A stretch of 64,000 bases of DNA from Fimbriiglobus ruber. Its GTDB lineage: Bacteria > Planctomycetota > Planctomycetia > Gemmatales > Gemmataceae. Below, piece after piece: positions 53,554-64,000 of the stretch. A program made the translations under genes and the position numbers. Positions within the stretch are counted from its first letter, which is position 1. The number at the start of each line of letters is the position of its first letter. The notes below the pieces were generated by a model. The model saw nothing but the letters and a program-made list of their open reading frames with translations, made no database searches and was not told the origin of the DNA. Location: NCBI RefSeq assembly GCF_002197845.1, contig NZ_NIDE01000004.1, forward strand, positions 62,001 to 126,000. The letters run 5' to 3'.

Positions 53554-54150
53554 CTAATCGTCGTACTCGTAACGTTTCGGCTTCCGTCTCACCTTCCTCG
53601 GGGCGGGGGTGACCAGGTACTGAAGTAAGACCGCGCCGCCGAAGAGCATCAGAATCACCACCACGCTTCCGGCCACAACGCTGGCCATCAACCGCGTACT
53701 CGGCTCCTCTGACGAGGGCGAAGACGGCAGTGACGGGGTGGAGTCGGGCGTTCTCACCGGTATGACGTCCGAAGAAGGGGCGAACGTCGACGGTATCTGA
53801 TTGGGATTCGCCGGTGGCGGTGTCATGCCCGGGTTGGGCATCGTGTTCGGGGTAAACCCCGGTTGGGCCCCCGGCCGCGACTGCGAGCAGTTCGGACAAA
53901 CGATCTCGGCTAAATTCGAGGTCGTATACCCGCACCGCGAACATTTCTTCATAAGCTGCGGCATCTGCGGCATCTGCGGCATCGCTGGTGGCTGTGGCAT
54001 TGCCGGGCGCTGCATTTGGGGCATTGCCGGCGGTTGAGGCATGCCCGGCCTCTGCGGACCGAATTGTTTGGCGAGCACGACCGGCGCGGCGACGCCGAGG
54101 GCCAGAGCCGCCAGCGGCAGCCACGCGAACCGATGGTACGAGGTGGGCAT
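53554..54150 (-). CDS. Zinc-ribbon protein with signal-like N-terminus, Pro/Met/Gln repeats and C-terminal helix
   Basis: Order of parts: an N-terminal hydrophobic segment (LPLAALALGVAAPVVLA), a low-complexity stretch of MPQPPAMPQM units (about residues 37-68), a zinc ribbon with CSRCGY and CPNCSQ, a disordered Pro/Ser region, and one helix near the end (VVAGSVVVILMLFGGAVLLQYLV) with a basic tail (RKVRRKPKRYEYDD). If both hydrophobic parts span the membrane, the ribbon would be exoplasmic, which is unusual for a zinc ribbon. I do not recognise a function. The DNA coding the repeats is itself tandemly repeated. Confidence 0.7.
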   Translation of the reverse strand: MPTSYHRFAWLPLAALALGVAAPVVLAKQFGPQRPGMPQPPAMPQMQRPAMPQPPAMPQMPQMPQLMKKCSRCGYTTSNLAEIVCPNCSQSRPGAQPGFTPNTMPNPGMTPPPANPNQIPSTFAPSSDVIPVRTPDSTPSLPSSPSSEEPSTRLMASVVAGSVVVILMLFGGAVLLQYLVTPAPRKVRRKPKRYEYDD

Positions 54151-54332
54151 AACGTAACCCAGGAAGGGCGGCCGCCTGCGTGAATTAACGTGTGTGAATC
54201 TTATCCCGGATTTTCAGTAATTACCACCGCCGTTTTTGCGTGTCGGGCCGCCTGATGCGTGCGGGCGTTTCCCGGCCCGGTATACTGATTCCCACCGCCC
54301 CCGCCCCTAATCTCAGACCACCGCTCCCGAAT

Positions 54333-56648
<2,316 letters not shown>

Positions 56649-56654
56649 GAAGTA

Positions 56655-56884
56655 TTCACCGCAGAGGGCGCGGAGAACACGAGAGAAGAGTAAGAGAGAG
56701 CGACAAAGTTAAAACAAGATCCGAGCCGAGTTCCGAGCGGTAAACCAAAGAATCACCGTAGAGGTCGCTGAGACACGGGAGAAAAAGCAAAAGAGAATGA
56801 TGAGCTTCTTGGCTCGGATCTTGTACTTGATTTTGTCGCTCTCTCGTATTCTTCTCTCGTGTTCTCTGCGCCCTCTGCGGTAAA
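56655..56884. repeat. Large imperfect inverted repeat, copy 3 of the dispersed family
   Basis: Arms of about 72 bases (56655-56726 and 56811-56884) match with several mismatches; both carry ACCGCAGAGGGCGC, GAGAACACGAGAGAAGA and AAGATCCGAGCC words. The inner part (about 56752-56785) holds a further degraded copy of the end word. It fills the space between the convergent cstA and TlpA-like genes. Confidence 0.85.
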
Positions 56885-56892
56885 TTTTTCTT

Positions 56893-57963
56893 CTACTTCT
56901 GGAACTTGAAGAGTTGTTCTTTCAGGAACTTCTTCAGGTCGTCTTCCTTGGCGAGTTCGATCGCCTGCTCGGTTAATTCGACGGCCTTCGCCTTGTTGCC
57001 GGCCTTGAAGCTCGCGTCGGCGACCGCGAACATCGCCGACGGGTCTTTCTCTCCGGCAATCGTCCGCGAAGCCTCGGCCGCGCGGACGGCGAGGTCGATG
57101 TTCTTGCGGCCCGGGTTCAGCTTGTCGTCGGACCAGAGTAAGCGGACGTCGTTCAACGCTCCGGCTTGCTTCTTCTCGATCATTTTCGGGATCAGGGTCT
57201 CGGTCAGCGCCTTGGCGTCGTCGAACTTCTTGGCCTGGACGAGCAGGATCAATTTGTTCCACTGGTAGGACGATTGCTTGGCCCGGTCCGGGTGCGCGGT
57301 TTCGAAACCGGTCAGGGCTTTGAGCGCGTCGGCCGGTTTCTCGTCGGCCGTGGACAGGATCACTTCGAGTTCCTCCGTCTCCTTCATGAGCGCGTCCGCG
57401 TCTTCCCGCCCGCGCCACGTCCCGGCGAGGACCTTGGGCAGTACGCTGTCGAGGTTCATCGGGTGCCCGATGTACGCGACCTTGCCGGCCTTGTCGATCA
57501 CGAACGACGTCGGCAACGAGTTCTGCCCGGCCGCCCGCATGTAGGCCCGGTAGGTGTCTTCGGTGTTGCAGACGGCGAACGCGAGGCCGAGTTTGGGCCC
57601 CTGCTGCCGGACGAACCCGCTCACCGCCGCCATCGGGTTGCGGTCGTCGGTCGTCGTCACCGGGGCCACGACCAACCCCTGGTCCTTGTACTCGCGCTGC
57701 AGTTCGGCGAGGTGGGGCATCATGTGGATGCACGGCCCGCACCACGTCGCCCAGAAGTCCAGAACATAGACCTTATCTCGTTCGAATTCACTCGGCCCCG
57801 CGCCGTTGAGCCAGTGGTCGACTTTCAACGGCGGGGCGGCGTCGCCGATCCCGAGTTTCGCGGTCTCTCGCTCTTTTTTCGTTTTGTCTTTTTCGTTCTT
57901 GTCTTCCGCGGACGAGCAGGCCGTCAGCAGAAATAAGAAAGAGGCCGCGAGCAGGGACCGCAT
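56893..57963 (-). CDS. TlpA-like thioredoxin-domain lipoprotein
   Basis: ATG 57963 gives a lipoprotein signal (MRSLLAASFLFLLTACSS, lipobox Cys 16). After a charged linker comes a TlpA/ResA-type domain: VYVLDFWATWCGPCIHMMPHL with CGPC at residues 75-78, then LPTSFVIDKAGKVAYIGHP. The C-terminal 170 residues are helical and TPR-like (ALTGFETAHPDRAKQSSYQWNKLILLVQAKKFDDAKAL). It is likely membrane-anchored outside the cytoplasm and reduces disulfides, for instance in cytochrome maturation, but no cytochrome assembly genes adjoin it. It is isolated on this strand. Confidence 0.9.
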   Translation of the reverse strand: MRSLLAASFLFLLTACSSAEDKNEKDKTKKERETAKLGIGDAAPPLKVDHWLNGAGPSEFERDKVYVLDFWATWCGPCIHMMPHLAELQREYKDQGLVVAPVTTTDDRNPMAAVSGFVRQQGPKLGLAFAVCNTEDTYRAYMRAAGQNSLPTSFVIDKAGKVAYIGHPMNLDSVLPKVLAGTWRGREDADALMKETEELEVILSTADEKPADALKALTGFETAHPDRAKQSSYQWNKLILLVQAKKFDDAKALTETLIPKMIEKKQAGALNDVRLLWSDDKLNPGRKNIDLAVRAAEASRTIAGEKDPSAMFAVADASFKAGNKAKAVELTEQAIELAKEDDLKKFLKEQLFKFQK

Positions 57964-58109
57964 GAGAACGTCCTCGGTGCATATTTGAAGGTACGAAGGG
58001 CGCGTCTGCGTATTGTATGCGCGACGGGCTGCGGGATTTGTAGGCGGTCTGCCCGGGTCAGGTCGGAAAATCCCCAACACGTTTCGCTCCTCGCCCGTAC
58101 ACCACCCGT

Positions 58110-58583
58110 ATGGTTCAATCCGTCCGCCGATTCCTCGTGTTCCAGGTGTTCCTGCTGTGGCAGGGCGGCTTCCTGTTTTATTCGGCGGTCGTCGTTCCGG
58201 TCGGAACGGACATCCACGGTGCCCGTGAACAGGGGTTGGTGACACAGGAAGTCACGAACTGGCTGAACCTGGCCGGGGCGGCGTGGGCGGCGGCGTTCCT
58301 GTGGGACGTAGTCGCGACGCCCGACCCGAACCGGCTGCGCCGTCGGGTCCGTTGGGCGGGGTGGTTGGTGTGTGTGGCTTTACTGGCTGTTCTCGTCGGT
58401 CTGCACGTCGAACTCGACAAGTTGGTGGACTCGGGCGGCCGGCGGTGGTTCTTGATCGTTCACGGCGCGTATCTGTGGATCAGTACGGCGCAATGGGTTC
58501 TCGGACTCGTCCTCGCGTGGACGACACTGCGGGCGTGGAGTACAGAATCAGTCCCGCGCGCTGCCGACCGCAGCTCGGGGTGA
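58110..58583 (+). CDS. Small membrane protein, four predicted helices
   Basis: The 157-residue product has about four hydrophobic stretches (VFQVFLLWQGGFLFYSAVVV, WLNLAGAAWAAAFLWDVVA, WAGWLVCVALLAVLVGLHVEL, LIVHGAYLWISTAQWVLGLVLAWTTL), with conserved-looking GTDIHGAREQGLVTQEVTNW between the first two. No enzyme motif is seen and I do not recognise the family; the layout resembles small DUF4149-like membrane proteins. It precedes pepF by 54 bases on the same strand and is divergent from the TlpA-like gene. Confidence 0.7.
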   Translation: MVQSVRRFLVFQVFLLWQGGFLFYSAVVVPVGTDIHGAREQGLVTQEVTNWLNLAGAAWAAAFLWDVVATPDPNRLRRRVRWAGWLVCVALLAVLVGLHVELDKLVDSGGRRWFLIVHGAYLWISTAQWVLGLVLAWTTLRAWSTESVPRAADRSSG

Positions 58584-58637
58584 CAGTGAGCCCGTATCGC
58601 GCGGAGCCGCCCGCTTCCGCGAAGAAAGGACCGACGG

Positions 58638-60443
58638 ATGGCCGCCACCGCTGACCGCTTGCCGCCCCGCGCGGCTGTGCCCGTTCAAGACACCTGGGAC
58701 TTGAGTTCGCTGTTCCCGTCCGACGCGGCGTGGGAAGCCGCGTTCGCCGAGTGGGAACGGGCCATCGACGGGTACGCCAGGTTCCGCGGGACGCTGGGCG
58801 ACAGCGCAGCCGCCCTGCTCGCGTTCCTCGAATTCGACCTGAAGTTCGAGCGTGTGGCTGACCGGCTCAGCACTTACGCGTTCCTGAAAAGTACCGAAGA
58901 CGTGGCCGATAGTGCGTACCTGGGGATGAAGGCCCGATACCTGGGGAGTGCGGCGAAGGCGGCCGAGGCCGGGAGTTACTTCCGGCCAGAACTGCTGGCG
59001 GTTCCGGACGCAAGGCTGCGCGAATACCTCACGGCCCCGGAACTGGCTCCGTACAAGTTGACCCTCGAACGGCTGATCCGATTCAAGCCGCACACGCTGA
59101 GCGAGAAGGAGGAACGCCTCCTCGCGATGCAGATCGAGACCGCACACACGCCGCGGAACGTGTTCGATCAACTCACGGATGCCGACCTGAAGTTCGGTAC
59201 GATCGAGCTGGAACCGGGTCGCACCATCGACCTGACGCACGGGTCGTACATGGTCTGTCTCGAACACCCGAACCGCGACGTGCGGAAGAAGGCGTTCCAC
59301 CAGTATTACGCCGAGTTCTCCGACCACGCGAACACCCTGGCCGCCACGCTCGCCGGGTCGGTGAAGCAGGACGTGTTCGCGTCCCGCGTGCGGAACCATT
59401 CGTCCGCGCGGGCAGCCGCGATGTTCCCGGACAACGTTCCCGCGTCCGTTTACGACAACCTGTGCGGCGCCGTCCGGGCGAACCTGCCGGCCGTCCACAA
59501 GTATTACCAGGTCCGCCGGCGGGCCATGAAACTGGACGACGTCCACTTTTACGACGTGTACGTCCCCATTCTGTCCGACGTGCAGAAGCGGACGACCTGG
59601 GACGAGGGCGTGGAACTGGTGATCGCGGCGCTCGCACCCCTCGGCAAGGAGTACACGGACACGCTGGCGACGGGCCTCCGCGGGCGCTGGTGCGATCGGT
59701 ACGAGAACAAGGGCAAGCACAGCGGCGCGTTCAGCAGCGGGTGCTACGACAGCGACCCGTACATCCTGATGAACTACAAGCCGGACGTCTTCGACCACGT
59801 GTTCACGCTCGCCCACGAGGCCGGGCACTCGATGCACACGCACCTGTCGAAGGGCCAGCCGTATCAGTATTCGAGCTACACGATCTTCGTGGCCGAGGTG
59901 GCGAGCACGTTCAACGAGCAGTTACTGGGCCGCTACCTCATGGCCCGCGCGAAGGACGACCGCGAGCGGGCGTATTACCTCAACCGCGAAATCGACGACA
60001 TTCGCCGGACGATCATCCGGCAGACGATGTTCGCCGAATACGAGCGGGTGACTCACGACCTGGCCGAGAAGAACGCCCCCTTGACCCTCGACACGCTCCG
60101 CGGCGAATACCGTAAGCTGCTCGACGCCTACTTCGGCCCGGATTTCGCGCTGGACGCCGAACTCTCGCTGGAAGGCCTGCGCATCCCGCACTTTTACCGG
60201 GCGTTCTACGTGTACAAGTACGCCACCGGCCTCTCCGCCGCGATCGCGCTGGCCGAGCGGGTGGCGGGCGGGGGCAAAGCCGAACTCGACGCCTACCTCG
60301 GCTTCCTCAAAGGTGGTAGCTCGAAAGACCCGCTCGACCTGCTGCGCGGGGCGGGGGTCGACATGGAGACGCCGGAGCCGGTGAACGCGGCCCTCGCGCG
60401 GTTCAGTAAACTGGTCGACGAACTGGACGCGTTGCTGAAGTGA
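58638..60443 (+). CDS. pepF: Oligoendopeptidase F (M3 family)
   Basis: The 601-residue protein has the M3 zinc site HEAGH at residues 393-397 in FTLAHEAGHSMHTHLSKG, preceded by KHSGAFSSGCYDSDPYILMNYKPD and followed by FVAEVASTFNEQLL with the third ligand Glu. The N-terminal helical region (TWDLSSLFPSDAAWEAAFAEW) is typical PepF. The enzyme is cytosolic and cuts short peptides of about 7-17 residues, serving peptide recycling. Length agrees with the family. A membrane protein gene follows after 40 bases. Confidence 0.93.
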   Translation: MAATADRLPPRAAVPVQDTWDLSSLFPSDAAWEAAFAEWERAIDGYARFRGTLGDSAAALLAFLEFDLKFERVADRLSTYAFLKSTEDVADSAYLGMKARYLGSAAKAAEAGSYFRPELLAVPDARLREYLTAPELAPYKLTLERLIRFKPHTLSEKEERLLAMQIETAHTPRNVFDQLTDADLKFGTIELEPGRTIDLTHGSYMVCLEHPNRDVRKKAFHQYYAEFSDHANTLAATLAGSVKQDVFASRVRNHSSARAAAMFPDNVPASVYDNLCGAVRANLPAVHKYYQVRRRAMKLDDVHFYDVYVPILSDVQKRTTWDEGVELVIAALAPLGKEYTDTLATGLRGRWCDRYENKGKHSGAFSSGCYDSDPYILMNYKPDVFDHVFTLAHEAGHSMHTHLSKGQPYQYSSYTIFVAEVASTFNEQLLGRYLMARAKDDRERAYYLNREIDDIRRTIIRQTMFAEYERVTHDLAEKNAPLTLDTLRGEYRKLLDAYFGPDFALDAELSLEGLRIPHFYRAFYVYKYATGLSAAIALAERVAGGGKAELDAYLGFLKGGSSKDPLDLLRGAGVDMETPEPVNAALARFSKLVDELDALLK

Positions 60444-60483
60444 CGATGTCTCGCGGGACCGTTGATACGGAAGGAACGGGCGG

Positions 60484-60858
60484 ATGTTTGCTCATCTGGA
60501 ACGGAAGCACCAGCCGCTCGCCCCGCTGAGCGTGTTTTTCCGGCGCGTCGGGTGGCACGTCTTGCTCACGGTGGCGATCGTCGTGGTGTCACTGACGATC
60601 GGGACGCTCGGCTACCACCACTTCGGCGCGATCGGATGGGTCGACGGACTGCTCAACGCCGCCATGATCCTGACCGGCATGGGGCCGGTCGACAAAATGG
60701 AATCGACCGAGGGCAAACTGTTCGCCACGTTCTACGCGCTCTACAGCGGCGTGGCGTTCCTGACCATGACGGCGGTGATCCTGACGCCCGTCTACCACCG
60801 CTTCCTTCACCACTTCCATCTGGAAACCGAAGACAACCCGAAGCGCTCCCGGTCGTGA
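60484..60858 (+). CDS. Small two-to-three-helix membrane protein, potassium-channel-like pore region
   Basis: GGAAGG lies ten bases before ATG 60484. The 124-residue product has a helix (VGWHVLLTVAIVVVSLTIGTLGYHH), a re-entrant-looking stretch AAMILTGMGPVDKMESTEGKLFATFYALYSGVAF and a last helix. The segment with TGMGP between two helices resembles the pore loop of two-helix ion channels, although the classic selectivity sequence TVGYG is not present. It may form an oligomer. The basic-acidic end is cytosolic. It probably shares a transcript with pepF. Confidence 0.65.
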   Translation: MFAHLERKHQPLAPLSVFFRRVGWHVLLTVAIVVVSLTIGTLGYHHFGAIGWVDGLLNAAMILTGMGPVDKMESTEGKLFATFYALYSGVAFLTMTAVILTPVYHRFLHHFHLETEDNPKRSRS

Positions 60859-60876
60859 CCGCGCCGCCCGCGGGCG

Positions 60877-61251
60877 TTAACGTTCGACCGGCAGCCCCTT
60901 CGCCGTCCAGGCGCTCCACCCGCCGTCCATGCTGATGACGTTGGTGTACCCCATTTGCTGTGCGGCGTCGGCCGCGAGCGCGGACCGGAAGCCGCCGCCG
61001 CAGTAGAACACCAGCGGCGTGGCCGGGTCCGGGAACTTCTTCTCGATGTCCCGCTCGAGGACGCCCTTGCCCAGGTGAACCGCGCCGGCCGCGTGTGCGG
61101 CCGCGTATTCGCTATCTTCGCGCACGTCCACCAGGGCAAACGGGTCGCCGGCCGCTTGCCGCCGAACCACGTCGTCGACCGTACACTCCTTCACCCGGCT
61201 CTTGGCGTCGGTCACGATCTTGAGAAATCCGGGGCTATGTTGTTTTCCCAT
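60877..61251 (-). CDS. Rhodanese-like single-domain protein
   Basis: The 124-residue protein has the rhodanese layout: FALVDVREDSEYAAAHAAGAVHLG, then LVFYCGGGFRSALAADAAQQMGYTNVISMDGGWSAW. The active-site loop CGGGFR places the catalytic Cys at 84. Such proteins carry a persulfide sulfur from thiosulfate or cysteine-derived donors. No partner enzyme is adjacent; the gene converges on the small membrane protein with an 18-base gap. Confidence 0.9.
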   Translation of the reverse strand: MGKQHSPGFLKIVTDAKSRVKECTVDDVVRRQAAGDPFALVDVREDSEYAAAHAAGAVHLGKGVLERDIEKKFPDPATPLVFYCGGGFRSALAADAAQQMGYTNVISMDGGWSAWTAKGLPVER

Positions 61252-61421
61252 GTCAATCTCCTCCGATTGGTTCAGTCCTGGCGAGAAAGCCGGTTAGCTA
61301 GTCAGCCCAAACTCCCTAAACCTTCATGTTTTCTCATAGATCCCCGGTCTCTCGACCTATAACTAGATACTTGATCGCGACGGGTATCACGCCCAGACTG
61401 ACATCCAGGAAAGGATTGCCG

Positions 61422-62090
61422 ATGCGAGCGTATTTACTGACCGGGATTGCTTTGTTATCCGTCGCTACGACCTCTCCGGCTGGCCCGTTGGGCTCCCGCT
61501 TGCGTGGCACGTCGGCTCCGGCGAACCAACCCGTCTACACGTACCAACCCGACTATTCGACATCGCCGGCCGACGCATCATTGTATTACGGCCAGCCCGT
61601 TTACGTCCCACCGACTTACTACACCCCACCGACTTACTACCCCCAACCGACCGCCACACAATCCGTTCCGTACCCGATCCTGGCGGCGTTCGCGCTATCA
61701 CTCGGGCCGGACACGGCCCCCGGTGCCCCGCCCCCCCTCTGGCAAGGGCGACCGTTTGCCGCCGGGATTCCGCGGCTGGTCGAACTCACGTTCACCGTAT
61801 TCGCGTACATGAGCATGCCGTACACGGCGATCGGAATGGCCGCGCCGGTCGCGATTCGGTCCGCCCACGCGTTACTGAACGGGTCGCCGTACCCCGGCCA
61901 ACCCCGGCGCACGCTACTGTGGATCGCCTCGCCGTTCGCCGTCCGGGTCGTGGATAAGATTCGCGAGCGGCGGGGAATCGCCGGTCCTTACGACACGACC
62001 GGAACGACGTATTATGACGCACCCGGAACGGTTTATTACGGCGCGCCCGCCATCACACCGGCGCCGGTTTATTACTACTCGACGCCGTGA
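61422..62090 (+). CDS. Exported Tyr/Pro-rich protein of unknown function
   Basis: ATG 61422 has AGGAAAGG upstream and gives a signal peptide (MRAYLLTGIALLSVATTSPAG). The early mature part is rich in Tyr, Pro, Gln and Thr (TYQPDYSTSPADASLYYGQPVYVPPTYYTPPTYYPQP), the middle is more ordered with a hydrophobic stretch (LVELTFTVFAYMSMPYTAIGMAAPVAI), and the end is again Tyr-rich (TYYDAPGTVYYGAPAI). It may be a cell-envelope or stalk protein. I do not recognise a family. A strong hairpin follows the stop. Confidence 0.65.
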   Translation: MRAYLLTGIALLSVATTSPAGPLGSRLRGTSAPANQPVYTYQPDYSTSPADASLYYGQPVYVPPTYYTPPTYYPQPTATQSVPYPILAAFALSLGPDTAPGAPPPLWQGRPFAAGIPRLVELTFTVFAYMSMPYTAIGMAAPVAIRSAHALLNGSPYPGQPRRTLLWIASPFAVRVVDKIRERRGIAGPYDTTGTTYYDAPGTVYYGAPAITPAPVYYYSTP

Positions 62091-62100
62091 GCCGATGGTC

Positions 62101-62130
62101 TTGTCGGGCACGCAATCGCGTGCCCGACAA
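62101..62130. terminator. Hairpin terminator between convergent genes
   Basis: TTGTCGGGCACGC at 62101-62113 pairs perfectly with 62118-62130 over a four-base loop. It lies between the stops at 62090 and 62137. Confidence 0.75.
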
Positions 62131-62136
62131 AGCCAG

Positions 62137-63450
<1,314 letters not shown>

Positions 63451-63584
63451 GGCGGCGCCGTGGGAGAGCGTGTGTGGATCGGGATTAGGGATGGGGAAAG
63501 GGTAGGAGGTGGCGGCCGGCGCGGGTAGGATCGGGGGTGCGGCTTTCGGGTCCGAAAATCGGTCGCCCCCGGAGGACAACGCCC

Positions 63585-64000
63585 GTGTCGGAGCTTGTCG
63601 ACTACCCGCTCTTGCCGGACGACGTCCGGTATTGCCGACGGGTACAACGCGCCCGCGATCCCACGCATCCGTCCTCGGCGCACGCCCGCGACCCGCCAGA
63701 CGTCCGGCTGGTCATCGCTCGACGCCTCTTGCGGGAGTACATGGGGTGTCAATCGCCCTCAGGGCGGCAAGCGATGCGGGCGCCCGCGGCCCGGGTCATC
63801 GGGCGGGGATTACGATACATCCCGACGTCATTCGTTCAGCCGATTTGTTTGTGTTGTGCCGTGTCGGCGTTACCAATCGGTCTCATCTACGGCCTGGTTT
63901 GTCGGCCCCAGTTTCGCGGGGCTCGACTTCGAGCGCGAGTGTTATCTCCCGGCGACGTCCGGCGTATTTTATTCGACGGCCGGGTGAATTTATCAGTTGT
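63585..64000 (+). CDS. Hypothetical protein, 3' partial
   Basis: GTG 63585 has GGAGG nine bases upstream (63571-63575) and the frame stays open to the last base, at least 138 codons. The visible part is Arg-rich at first ([30 protein letters not shown]), followed by a Cys-containing hydrophobic stretch ([20 protein letters not shown]). I do not recognise a family. The ribosome site and length favour a real gene, but codon choice in the visible part is not decisive. Confidence 0.4.
   Translation, partial: MSELVDYPLLPDDVRYCRRVQRARDPTHPSSAHARDPPDVRLVIARRLLREYMGCQSPSGRQAMRAPAARVIGRGLRYIPTSFVQPICLCCAVSALPIGLIYGLVCRPQFRGARLRARVLSPGDVRRILFDGRVNLSV

Overview
The window looks like chromosomal DNA of a high-GC planctomycete of the Gemmata/Fimbriiglobus group. 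The clues are the family content: DUF1501 Tat proteins, planctomycete cytochrome/DUF1549/DUF1553 proteins, a DUF1080 protein, a LEDRVVPTF-type extracellular signature, tandem caspase-Sel1 proteins, a serine/threonine kinase with a C-terminal membrane anchor, and large dispersed inverted repeats of a kind common in this phylum. This is an inference from gene content; no rRNA or other taxonomic marker is present.

Layout. 1-4.3 kb: two membrane glycosyltransferases, a ThuA-like exported protein and a small anchored coiled-coil protein. 4.6-7.3 kb: a diadenylate cyclase, tRNA-His, tmRNA, and an AT-richer nuclease-like gene directly behind the tmRNA. 7.4-11.2 kb: a DUF1501 / cytochrome-DUF1549-DUF1553 pair, the second broken by an in-frame TAG. 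11.4-19.1 kb: a pirin, then an MBOAT acyltransferase followed by four tandem SGNH-like paralogues, probably a polysaccharide O-acetylation operon. 19.2-23.6 kb: aldo/keto reductase, methylisocitrate lyase and (methyl)citrate synthase. 23.6-31.2 kb: a tiny zinc-ribbon ORF, a 51-nt direct repeat, a membrane protein with a His/Asp tail, LD-carboxypeptidase, a SWIM-SNF2 helicase and a second DUF1501 protein. 31.4-36.8 kb: two exported caspase-like proteins with Sel1 repeats. 36.9-43.4 kb: a candidate selenoprotein (UGA at the redox Cys of a peroxiredoxin-like protein), HemF, and a two-component phosphorelay. 43.6-53.2 kb: RNA ligase, MATE exporter, DUF1080 protein, Ser/Thr kinase, acyltransferase 3 and a 933-residue FG-GAP protein. 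53.5-64 kb: zinc-ribbon membrane protein, CstA, TlpA-like lipoprotein, oligoendopeptidase F, rhodanese, xylose isomerase and a gene cut by the window end.

Data quality matters here. At least five genes are frameshifted, each by an apparent loss of one base in a G or C run, which looks like systematic homopolymer undercalling rather than biology. The two internal stops (TAG at 10698 and TGA at 37001) are not of that kind and deserve separate attention. The TGA replaces exactly the first Cys of a CxxC motif and is followed by a hairpin at a suitable distance, so it is the best candidate for unusual biology in this window.
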